11,709 nt of DNA from NCBI GenBank assembly GCA_902489375.1, contig CABTZP010000038.1, forward strand, positions 1-11,709. The letters run 5' to 3'. This stretch comes from an uncultured Tissierellia bacterium. Lineage in GTDB: Bacteria; Bacillota; Clostridia; Tissierellales; Peptoniphilaceae. Each line of letters opens with the position of its first letter. The stretch's first letter is position 1. Made by a program: the position numbers and the translations under genes. Positions 1 through 6,834 of this stretch are shown here, in pieces. Under the pieces are notes generated by a model. The model worked only from the letters and a program-made list of their open reading frames with translations, was not told where the DNA came from and made no database searches.

Positions 1-705
1 GGATTGACCATGGAGGCTCAGGAGCTGGAAAGTTTTATAAATATCTTCGTTATCAAGAGGAAGACCCTTTTTCCAGGTGACCGCTCCCCCTTCCGCCGTG
101 GTGAGATTTTTTACCGCATGGAAGGAAAAACAGGTAAAGTCTGCGGCCTGGCCGGAGATTTTCCCCTTTTGCCGGGCGCCTAGAGAATGGGCTCCGTCCG
201 CTAAGACCAGGACCCGTCCCAGGGCTTCTTGACAGGGGGTTTTCGGGTGAAAGAGAGATTTTTTTTCTTCAATGATCCGATAAATTTCTTCATAGTCTTC
301 CATGACTCCCGCCAGATCGACCGGGAGGATGGCCCGGGTTTTTTCCGTCATCTTTTTTTCCAGATCGGAAAGATCCATATGGGGATCATCGGCTTTCGAA
401 TCGACAAAAACCGGCTCAGCCCCGACATGAAGGATCACCGAAGCCGAAGCGGTATAGGTATAGGCCGGGACTAAGACCTGATCTCCGGGGCCGATGCCAA
501 AAAGACGAAGAGCACTTTCCAGGGCAGCCGTATCGGAACTAAGGCATACGGTTCCCGCCGTCCCCATGGAAGAAGTCAGGGCCTTTTCGAATGCCTTGGT
601 CTTCGGGCCGGTTGTTATCCACCCGGACCGTAAAACTTCAGCGACTTTTTCAATATCTTCCTCCCGAATGTCAGGGGGAGAAAAAGGAATTTGTCTTTCT
701 TTCAT
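1..705 (-). CDS. DegT/DnrJ/EryC1-type PLP sugar aminotransferase, N-terminal part (runs off the window)
   Basis: Reading from the ATG at 705-703, 235 codons stay open to the window edge, so the C-terminal third or so is missing. The fold is a fold-type I PLP aminotransferase acting on a 4-keto or 3-keto nucleotide sugar. Visible motifs are SSDTAAL (residues 56-62, PLP phosphate site), LADGAHSLGA (168-177; Asp170 would pair with the pyridine nitrogen) and FSFHAVKNLTTAEGGA (193-208), where Lys199 is the expected Schiff-base lysine. Residues about 147-164 form an extra stretch before the LADGAH strand, compared with shorter family members such as the one at 3894-5057. The start overlaps the dehydratase stop as ATGA, and GGAGG lies 7 nt upstream of the ATG. 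Following a PglF-type 4,6-dehydratase, the likely job is C4 amination of UDP-4-keto-6-deoxy-GlcNAc (PglE role). That role is inferred from context; the family call is firm. Confidence 0.9.
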   Translation of the reverse strand, partial: MKERQIPFSPPDIREEDIEKVAEVLRSGWITTGPKTKAFEKALTSSMGTAGTVCLSSDTAALESALRLFGIGPGDQVLVPAYTYTASASVILHVGAEPVFVDSKADDPHMDLSDLEKKMTEKTRAILPVDLAGVMEDYEEIYRIIEEKKSLFHPKTPCQEALGRVLVLADGAHSLGARQKGKISGQAADFTCFSFHAVKNLTTAEGGAVTWKKGLPLDNEDIYKTFQLLSLHGQS

Positions 706-2666
706 GCTTCATCCTCCAATTCTTCCCGGTGAAGAATTTGCTGGCCCTCCTCGTTCGTTACGGACCCGTACTCCTGTTTGAACGCTTCATATTTGGTCGG
801 TATGCCGTCAATGGAAACCTGGAAGGTCGGCACCAGTTCAGCAATCGAATCGCGGATCTGATTCGTTTCTTCGTTTGCCGCTTTTTTCAAGCTGGGAAGC
901 TTTTGGTAAAAATCATCGATGTCAAACTCAATCGGATGACCGATTTTAATCCGCTGGTTGGGCGTGGTCTGCAGGCCTTCTTCATTCATAAGAACCTCTT
1001 CATAAAGCTTTTCTCCGGGGCGAAGGCCGGTAAAGACGATGTCAATGTCCTCCCCTTCTTTAAGACCTGAGAGGCGGAGGAGGTTGCGGGCAAGATCGAG
1101 AATCTTGACGGGCTTTCCCATATCCAGGATAAAGATCTCTCCTCCCCTGGCATAGGCGCCCGCCTGAAGGACCAGAGAGACCGCTTCAGGAATGGTCATA
1201 AAATAGCGGACAATGTCCGAGTGGGTGACGGTGATCGGCCCGCCTGCCGCGATCTGACTGCGGAAAAGGGGGACGACGGATCCGGATGAGCCGAGGACAT
1301 TTCCAAAACGGACCGCCACGTAATCGGTTTTTGACCTTTCGTTGTAGGACTGAATGATCATCTCGCAGATCCGTTTGCTCGCCCCCATGACCGAGGTCGG
1401 ATTGACCGCCTTATCGGTGGAAATGAGGACAAAACGGCTTACGCCGAATTCGTCGGCCGCCTGGACAACGTTAAGGGTCCCAAAGACGTTGTTTTTTACC
1501 GCCTCATTTGGCGAGACTTCCATCAGTGGAACGTGTTTATGGGCCGCGGCATGATAGACGATGTCGGGCCTTTCCTCGGCAAAGATTGAGCGGAGCCTTT
1601 CCAGATTACGAACGGAGCCGATCAAAACCTTAAGGTCAAGGTCAGGATATTGACGCTCCAGATCCATCTGCAGGGAATAAGCGTTATTTTCATAGATGTC
1701 AAAGATAATGAGCTTCTTAGGCTTAAAGCTGGCAATCTGCCGGGAAAGCTCCGAGCCGATGGTCCCTCCTCCTCCGGTAACCAGGACCGTTTTTCCCTGA
1801 ATATACTCAGCGATCTGTCCGGAGTCAACCTCAACTGCTTCACGGCCAAGAAGGTCCTCCAAGTCAACATCACGGATTTTTGAGACATTGACCTCTCCGC
1901 TGATGAGCTGATACATCCCGGGGAGGATCTTCAGCTTGCAGTTGGTCTTTTTACAGTGCTCAAGGATCTCCATTTGCGCCTTTCGGGAAGCCGAAGGCAT
2001 GGCCAGGATGATTTCCTGAACATTGAGTTTTTCCGCCACTGGAACAATGGATTCCTGCCCTCCGTAGACCTTGACATTTTCCAGATATTTCCCCTGTTTT
2101 TCAGGATCATCGTCAATCAGGGCAACAACTTCGTTATCAATTTTATCGGAAACACTCATCTCATGAATCATGGCCCGACCCGCTTCTCCGGCGCCGATGA
2201 TCATCGTGCGAATGGAATCGTCCGCTTCCTCCGCCTTGTTCATTTTTCTCTCCGCGATCAAATAAAAGCGGTAAAAAAACCGAACCAGACACAGGCCGGC
2301 AGCCAGCATGAAAAACTCAATGACAAAGTAGCCTCGAGGCATCCAGACATTGGGGAAAAAGAAGAAAGAAAGGGCGTAGTGGGCGCCCACGTAAACCAGA
2401 GAAGCCAGGATGATCCGAATAAATTCAGAAACCCCGACATAAGCCCAAATAGAGGAATACAGGCGAAAAGCCCAGAAGATGATCATGGCGATCAGGGTGA
2501 AAATGGGTGCCATGGGTAGAATCCGCATGCTCAGAGCGTAGGGAATCGCGGAGTAATGAAAATCGAAGCGAATCCACATGGCGCCAAGATAGGCCATATT
2601 GATCACAAGGATATCAAAGAGGATATTCGCGATTAATTTCAGATTAAGCTGTACGTTTTTTTTCAT
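702..2666 (-). CDS. pglF: Membrane-anchored UDP-GlcNAc 4,6-dehydratase (PglF/WbpM/CapD family)
   Basis: A 654-residue protein, the usual length for the large membrane-bound class of nucleoside-diphosphate-sugar 4,6-dehydratases. About four hydrophobic segments (roughly 13-33, 51-70, 80-103, 112-132) precede a first Rossmann-like domain with IIGAGEAG (156-163). The catalytic short-chain dehydrogenase domain follows, with the NAD loop TGGGGTIGSEL (297-307). The active site reads STDKA (416-420) and MGASK (427-431). As described for Campylobacter PglF, Met427 stands where classical SDR enzymes have the catalytic Tyr, and the Thr-Asp-Lys triad (417-419) is ten residues before it. The reaction is UDP-GlcNAc to UDP-2-acetamido-2,6-dideoxy-hexos-4-ulose at the inner face of the membrane. 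It overlaps the upstream glycosyltransferase and the downstream aminotransferase by 4 bp each (ATGA), implying translational coupling. A run of eight A's follows the start codon. An inverting C5-epimerizing relative is possible but less likely with a PLP aminotransferase next. Confidence 0.93.
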   Translation of the reverse strand: MKKNVQLNLKLIANILFDILVINMAYLGAMWIRFDFHYSAIPYALSMRILPMAPIFTLIAMIIFWAFRLYSSIWAYVGVSEFIRIILASLVYVGAHYALSFFFFPNVWMPRGYFVIEFFMLAAGLCLVRFFYRFYLIAERKMNKAEEADDSIRTMIIGAGEAGRAMIHEMSVSDKIDNEVVALIDDDPEKQGKYLENVKVYGGQESIVPVAEKLNVQEIILAMPSASRKAQMEILEHCKKTNCKLKILPGMYQLISGEVNVSKIRDVDLEDLLGREAVEVDSGQIAEYIQGKTVLVTGGGGTIGSELSRQIASFKPKKLIIFDIYENNAYSLQMDLERQYPDLDLKVLIGSVRNLERLRSIFAEERPDIVYHAAAHKHVPLMEVSPNEAVKNNVFGTLNVVQAADEFGVSRFVLISTDKAVNPTSVMGASKRICEMIIQSYNERSKTDYVAVRFGNVLGSSGSVVPLFRSQIAAGGPITVTHSDIVRYFMTIPEAVSLVLQAGAYARGGEIFILDMGKPVKILDLARNLLRLSGLKEGEDIDIVFTGLRPGEKLYEEVLMNEEGLQTTPNQRIKIGHPIEFDIDDFYQKLPSLKKAANEETNQIRDSIAELVPTFQVSIDGIPTKYEAFKQEYGSVTNEEGQQILHREELEDEA

Positions 2667-3916
2667 GACAGAGCCTTAATAAATATTTTTTCCAGTTTTT
2701 GGGAAAGACGGGAAAAATCGTACTCCTGAACGGCCAGGCGGGCGTTCTTTTCGACCTTCTTTCTTTTTTCCGGACTCCAGTTTTTCATGGTCAGGAGGGT
2801 TTGCGCGATGGTTTCCGGCTCCTGATCCGGACACTCCAGTCCGCATTGCTTTTCCCGAACAATGGAATAGGAAGAAGGGACGGTGGAAAGGACGGGATTC
2901 GCGGAAGCCAGGTACTCAAAAAGCTTATTATTTGAGGAACCGTAGCGCATCAGTCCGACCGGATGGTGGTGGATAAGACAAAGGTCCGCCCGCGAAAGGA
3001 TCGAAGGAATAAACTTTTTATCCACCCTTCCCTTAAAGCGCACGTTGGTGATCTTTTCTTCCTGAACTCTTTTTTCGAGCCGACATCGTTCAGGCCCTTC
3101 TCCGTAAAAAAGGAAGGTAACCTCCGGATCTTCGGCCTGAAGAAGCTTGGCCGCTTCGAGAATGACGTCCAGGTCATAAATGCTTCGGATTGAGCCCGTG
3201 TACACGACCTTAAAGGTCAAAGGATCATCAAGGTCCGGATCCGCATAGGGATAGCTTTCCCGATTTTGATCAAACTCGGCCAGGTCCACCCCATTATTAA
3301 TATGATAAATTTTTTCCAGGGCGACATCGGTCCAGTTTTTGTCCTGGATATAATCCCTTCCCCCGGCAATGGTAAAGAGGGACGCGGCGCTTTCCCGGTG
3401 AAGCCGGTGCTCGATCCCATAGAATCCTTGCAGGATAAGACGCAGGGGAGAAAAGCTTCCAATCTTTCCATATTCCTCCAGGGACAGGGGCCAAAGATCT
3501 CTTTCTTCAAAGATAAAGGGAATCTTATGCTTTTTCGCGAATTTCATGGCGCTGTAGGAAGAGCTGGGAAGGGGAGATGAGGCATAGATGATGTCCGGCT
3601 GATCGCCCCCTTGATAAAGAATTTCCATTGCCTTTTTGGTGTAAAAGGTGAACTGGAGCATGTTGTAAATCCTTCTCCAGTCATTTTTCTCGTAAGAGGC
3701 GCAGGCCACATAGGTATAAAGGACGTCCGAATAGGTCACCTCCTTTAAAAACTTCCCTGGATCCCGGACATTAACCCGGGTATTGTGGATCTGCGAGTCG
3801 GTAAGGATCCGGACCCGATGACCCATCTCCTGAAGGTATTGAGCGAAGTAGAAATGCCGGACCAGGCCTCCGTAGATGGGCGGGATCGCGTAATTATTGA
3901 CAATCCAGATGTTCAT
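2663..3916 (-). CDS. GT4-family glycosyltransferase (WcaI/WbuB-like)
   Basis: A 417-residue GT-B enzyme that should transfer a sugar from a nucleotide donor to a lipid-linked acceptor on the cytoplasmic side. The N-terminal domain opens with a beta strand and a glycine loop, IYGGLVRHFYFAQYL (14-28), and carries ERDLWPLSLEEYGK (138-151), a signature of the WbuB/WcaI-like GT4 branch. The C-terminal domain shows INNGVDL (206-212), YTGSIRSIYDLD (239-250), YGEGPE (271-276) and NNKLFEYLASANPVL (329-343), whose Glu is the nucleotide-binding acid. The first Glu of the classic EX7E motif is absent, as is common in this branch. The ATG lies 23 bp inside the end of the aminotransferase gene and is preceded by a GGAAGAAG site. 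Its last codon overlaps the dehydratase start as ATGA. Donor and linkage cannot be read from sequence; its place between the two sugar pathways suggests it uses one of their products. Confidence 0.9.
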   Translation of the reverse strand: MNIWIVNNYAIPPIYGGLVRHFYFAQYLQEMGHRVRILTDSQIHNTRVNVRDPGKFLKEVTYSDVLYTYVACASYEKNDWRRIYNMLQFTFYTKKAMEILYQGGDQPDIIYASSPLPSSSYSAMKFAKKHKIPFIFEERDLWPLSLEEYGKIGSFSPLRLILQGFYGIEHRLHRESAASLFTIAGGRDYIQDKNWTDVALEKIYHINNGVDLAEFDQNRESYPYADPDLDDPLTFKVVYTGSIRSIYDLDVILEAAKLLQAEDPEVTFLFYGEGPERCRLEKRVQEEKITNVRFKGRVDKKFIPSILSRADLCLIHHHPVGLMRYGSSNNKLFEYLASANPVLSTVPSSYSIVREKQCGLECPDQEPETIAQTLLTMKNWSPEKRKKVEKNARLAVQEYDFSRLSQKLEKIFIKALS

Positions 3917-5057
3917 GAGAGACTTCTTCCTGGAGGCTTTGGCTTACGGTGATCAGGTTCTGGCAAATCGTCTGGAATTCCCCTTCGGTAAGATAGGGAT
4001 GGATGGGAATCGAAAAAACCCGTTTGCTCAGATCCAGAGAAACCGGAAGGTCTTCCGGCTGATAAGACAAATCCTGGAAGGCCGTCTGCATATGCATGGG
4101 CTTGGGATAGTAAACCATGATCGGAATGCCCGTCGCTTTCATCGCCTCCACCAGTTTATCCCGAGACAAATTCCCCTTGACCATAAGAGTATACTGGGCC
4201 AGGGCGGAGGAACGGTTGTCAAAAAAGAGGGGAAGGTCATAGTCATCGGCTAAGGCCTCTTGATAACGGCCGGCAAGGACCTGCCGCTTTTCAATTTCAT
4301 CATCCAAAATCCCCAGTTTCACCAAAAGGACCGCCGCCTGAATCGTATCTAAGCGACCATTGATGCCCAGACGAACATTGTCATACTTATCTTTTCCCTT
4401 TCCGTGAACCCGGAGAGAAGAAATTTTTTCAGCCAGCTGATCATCATCGGTAAAAATCGCTCCCCCATCCCCATAGCAACCCAGGGGCTTGGCGGGGAAA
4501 AAGGAGGTGGCTGAAGCGTTCCCATAAGAGCAGACGGACTTTCCTTTATAGGTTGATCCAAAGGCCTGGGCCGAGTCCGTGAGGACGAATAGTCCGTATT
4601 TTTCGGCAATGGGAAGGATCCGGTCATAATCACAGGGCAGGCCAAAAAGGTCCACGGCAATGACTAGCCGGGGACGATATTTTCCTTCTTTTAGAACGGC
4701 GCGAATCTGCTTTTCCAGATCTTCAGGATCCATGTTGTAAGACCGGTCACTATCCACAAAGACGGGGTGACCTCCGGCAAGGGCGGGGGCTTCCGCCGAG
4801 GCGAAATAGGTAAAGGTCGAAACAAAGCAGGCATCCTCATTTTGCAAATCCAGGGCCTTTAAAATGAGATAGAGGGCTGAAGTCCCGGAAGAGGTGGTCA
4901 GACAGTGCCTTCTTCCCGTCTTTTCTTTGAGTTTTTCTTCCAGTTCCTCTACCTGGGGTCCCATAATATAATGATGGTCGTTTAAGACCCTTTGAATGGC
5001 CTTGTCCATGGGATCCTTTAGTCTTTGGTACTGGCGGCCTAAGTCAATAAATTGCAT
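3894..5057 (-). CDS. wbpE: UDP-3-keto-sugar C3 aminotransferase (WbpE/WlbC-like, PLP-dependent)
   Basis: A 387-residue DegT/DnrJ/EryC1 aminotransferase, full length for the family. Numbered from the chosen ATG, TSSGTSAL (55-62) forms the phosphate cup, TDSAQAFGS (160-168) holds Asp161 for the pyridine nitrogen, and TSFFPAKPLGCYGDGGA (184-200) places the Schiff-base lysine at Lys190. The FFPAKPLGCYGDGGA form is typical of the WbpE/WlbC group, which aminates C3 of UDP-3-keto-GlcNAc uronic acid using glutamate. The dehydrogenase, 3-oxidoreductase and N-acetyltransferase directly upstream support that role. An alternative GTG start at 5063 overlaps the GAGGAG ribosome binding site, so the ATG at 5057, five bases after it, is preferred. 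The last 23 bp are shared with the next glycosyltransferase gene. A 4-aminotransferase role is possible but fits the context less well. Confidence 0.92.
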   Translation of the reverse strand: MQFIDLGRQYQRLKDPMDKAIQRVLNDHHYIMGPQVEELEEKLKEKTGRRHCLTTSSGTSALYLILKALDLQNEDACFVSTFTYFASAEAPALAGGHPVFVDSDRSYNMDPEDLEKQIRAVLKEGKYRPRLVIAVDLFGLPCDYDRILPIAEKYGLFVLTDSAQAFGSTYKGKSVCSYGNASATSFFPAKPLGCYGDGGAIFTDDDQLAEKISSLRVHGKGKDKYDNVRLGINGRLDTIQAAVLLVKLGILDDEIEKRQVLAGRYQEALADDYDLPLFFDNRSSALAQYTLMVKGNLSRDKLVEAMKATGIPIMVYYPKPMHMQTAFQDLSYQPEDLPVSLDLSKRVFSIPIHPYLTEGEFQTICQNLITVSQSLQEEVSHEHLDCQ

Positions 5058-5068
5058 ATTCACTCCTC
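5058..5068 (-). promoter_or_regulatory. Ribosome binding site that decides the WbpE-like start
   Basis: On the minus strand GAGGAG (5068-5063) is followed by the five-base spacer TGAAT and then ATG (5057-5055). The in-frame GTG at 5063-5061 uses the last base of the Shine-Dalgarno element itself, so it cannot be properly spaced from it. The ATG is therefore the likely start. Confidence 0.75.
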
Positions 5069-5081
5069 GAAATCTCGGAAT

Positions 5082-5696
5082 TTATTTTTCTTCGTATTTT
5101 GCATTGGTCGGCCCCTGAACTTCTTCAAGACCGGTTTCTCCCAAATGAAAGCTCCTGCCACAGTGAGGACAGGTATAAGACTTTCCGTCTTCCAAATCGT
5201 CGGGACGAAAGATTTTCCCGCAGGCGCAGGCCCAGCCGACCTGTCTGGCTGGTACCCCGGCCATGACCGCATAATTGGGAACATTTTTGTTGATGACCGC
5301 TCCGGCGGCGATCATGGCATGATGACCGATGGTATTTCCGCAAACGATAGTGGCATTGGCCCCAATCGTTGCCCCATCCCCTACCCGCGTTGGCAGATAG
5401 CCACGGGAGCCTTTGGGGAACCTGGCCCGGGGATTAAGATCATTGGTAAAGACGCAGGACGGCCCGCAAAAAACGTAATTTCCCAGGCTCACCCCTTCAT
5501 ATACAGAGACATTGTTTTGAATTTTTACGCCATTGCCGATTTTCACATCATTGGCAATGTTGACGTTTTGTCCCAGAGAGCAGTTTTCGCCAATGACGGC
5601 CCCGCTTTGAATATGGCAGAAAAACCAAATTTTTGTGCCGTCACCGATTTTTGCCCCCTCATCTACGAAAGAAGAGGGGTGAATGAAAATATCCAT
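5082..5696 (-). CDS. wbpD: UDP-sugar 3-N-acetyltransferase, left-handed beta-helix (WbpD/WlbB-like) with C-terminal zinc ribbon
   Basis: A 204-residue hexapeptide-repeat acyltransferase, expected to acetylate the 3-amino group of UDP-GlcNAc3NA uronic acid with acetyl-CoA. Isoleucine/valine-spaced hexads run from about residue 3 to 140 (for example AKIGDGTKIW, SLGQNVNIAN, VKIGNGVKIQ, TIGANATIVCG). They are interrupted by the loop TNDLNPRA (84-91), a conserved feature of the WlbB/WbpD group, and end with NYAVMAGVPARQVGW (141-155). A short tail follows with Cys157, Cys159, Cys176 and Cys179 in a CxC...CxxC arrangement that looks like a small zinc ribbon. Such members probably form trimers like others of the fold. 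The gene follows the oxidoreductase stop by 13 bp and precedes the aminotransferase by 24 bp, giving the order 3-oxidoreductase, acetyltransferase, aminotransferase, as in Bordetella wlbA-wlbB-wlbC. The ATG at 5696 has GAGG six bases upstream. Confidence 0.92.
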   Translation of the reverse strand: MDIFIHPSSFVDEGAKIGDGTKIWFFCHIQSGAVIGENCSLGQNVNIANDVKIGNGVKIQNNVSVYEGVSLGNYVFCGPSCVFTNDLNPRARFPKGSRGYLPTRVGDGATIGANATIVCGNTIGHHAMIAAGAVINKNVPNYAVMAGVPARQVGWACACGKIFRPDDLEDGKSYTCPHCGRSFHLGETGLEEVQGPTNAKYEEK

Positions 5697-5709
5697 GGTC
5701 CGCCTCTTC

Positions 5710-6825
5710 CTATTCTCCTTTAAGCTGACTGGACTGATTCAAAGTCCCTTCTCCAAAGGTTCCTTCCATATCCATCGACGCAAAGTCCTTCATGGGAAAG
5801 TCTACCGGCAATCCGGTCTTCATGCTCTGATAGATGGCCAAAACCAGCTCCAGGGCTCTTTTCCCCGCCCGGGCATCAACATAAGGAGGGCGATCCTTTT
5901 CAATGGCCTCAATCATATCGGCAAAAAGCTGAGTATGCCCATTACCATAGACATTGGAAGTCGGCTCTTTTAAACCGGAAAGCGTCCGATCTTCGGGTCT
6001 TTGCTCGGCAAATTCCCAGACATCAATATCCGTCGTGGATTTTCCGCCAATCTTGACCGTTCCTTTTTCTCCAAAGACATAGAGGGTCTCTTCCAGATTT
6101 TTAGGAAAGACATTGGTGGTGCCCTCAATTGTCGCTAAGGCTCCATTTTTAAATTGAACAATGGCCATGCCCAGGTCCTCGGCCTCCAGATAGTCATGGA
6201 ACTGCTGGCGGGTCTGTCCATATACCCGGACGATTTCATCGCCAAAGGTCCAGCGAAGCAGGTCAATCCCATGAATGCACTGATTCATCAGGCATCCCCC
6301 GTCCTGAGCCCAGGTTCCCCGCCATGGGGCCTGTTCATAATAGTTAAGGTTCCGGTTCCAGCGAACGTGAATCGTCCCATGGGACAGGCGGCCAAACCGG
6401 CCTTCTTCCAAGGCCTTTCGCATTTCTTGAATGGCCAAATTAAAGCGGTTTTGATGGATGGCAGAAACTTTCACCCCCATTTTTTCTCCCGCCTCGATGA
6501 TCTGATCCGCGTCCGCCAGGGACATGGCGATCGGCTTTTCAATCAAACAGTGAATGCCTTTCCCAATGCAGTAAAGGGCGATTTTAGCGTGCTTCCCGGA
6601 TTCCGTCGCAATGGAGACCAGCTCGATTTCCGGATGATCTTCAAGCATTTTTTGATAATCGGTATATTTTTCACAGGCATCTTTGCTCATTTCCGCCTTT
6701 TCCAAGATTTGATCCATTTTTTCAGGAATCAGGTCACAAACGGCAACCAGATCAAGACCGGTGTTTTTCACCGCATACAAGTGATTGATCGCAATGCGTC
6801 CGCAGCCGATCAGTGCATATTTCAT
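5710..6825 (-). CDS. wbpB: Gfo/Idh/MocA oxidoreductase, UDP-GlcNAcA 3-dehydrogenase (WbpB/WlbA-like)
   Basis: A 371-residue NAD-dependent oxidoreductase of usual Gfo/Idh/MocA length. The N-terminal Rossmann domain starts YALIGCGRIAINHL (3-16). The family signature IEKPIAM (95-101) supplies the catalytic Lys97, and GGCLMNQCIHGIDLLRW (176-192) supplies His185 in the second active-site motif. This pattern matches WlbA/WbpB, which oxidise the 3-hydroxyl of UDP-GlcNAc uronic acid to a ketone for the PLP aminotransferase. In the Pseudomonas system the reduced cofactor is recycled with 2-oxoglutarate released by that aminotransferase; whether this one does so cannot be told here. The start is well supported by AGGAG six bases before the ATG, and the gap to the dehydrogenase stop is 9 bp. 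Other MocA sugar oxidations are possible, but the four-gene neighbourhood makes this role strong. Confidence 0.92.
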   Translation of the reverse strand: MKYALIGCGRIAINHLYAVKNTGLDLVAVCDLIPEKMDQILEKAEMSKDACEKYTDYQKMLEDHPEIELVSIATESGKHAKIALYCIGKGIHCLIEKPIAMSLADADQIIEAGEKMGVKVSAIHQNRFNLAIQEMRKALEEGRFGRLSHGTIHVRWNRNLNYYEQAPWRGTWAQDGGCLMNQCIHGIDLLRWTFGDEIVRVYGQTRQQFHDYLEAEDLGMAIVQFKNGALATIEGTTNVFPKNLEETLYVFGEKGTVKIGGKSTTDIDVWEFAEQRPEDRTLSGLKEPTSNVYGNGHTQLFADMIEAIEKDRPPYVDARAGKRALELVLAIYQSMKTGLPVDFPMKDFASMDMEGTFGEGTLNQSSQLKGE

Positions 6826-6834
6826 GGCTTTCTC

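Noticed and set aside
1956..2519. A 187-codon open frame on the plus strand opposite the dehydratase.
   Set aside because: It is the mirror of the membrane and first Rossmann domains of the dehydratase. Its composition (His, Asn and Arg runs) is typical of an antisense frame.
2656..2663. Run of eight A's just after the dehydratase start codon, a possible slippage (phase-variation) tract.
   Set aside because: Eight A's encoding Lys-Lys-Asn after ATG are common in A-rich starts, and the tract is short for a contingency locus. Without several isolates or reads showing length variation there is no support.
3894..3916. The 23-bp overlap of the aminotransferase and glycosyltransferase genes as a sign of a wrong start or frameshift.
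   Set aside because: Both ends look natural. The glycosyltransferase ATG is followed at once by a normal first beta strand and has a Shine-Dalgarno site, and the aminotransferase is of normal length. Such overlaps are ordinary in tight operons.
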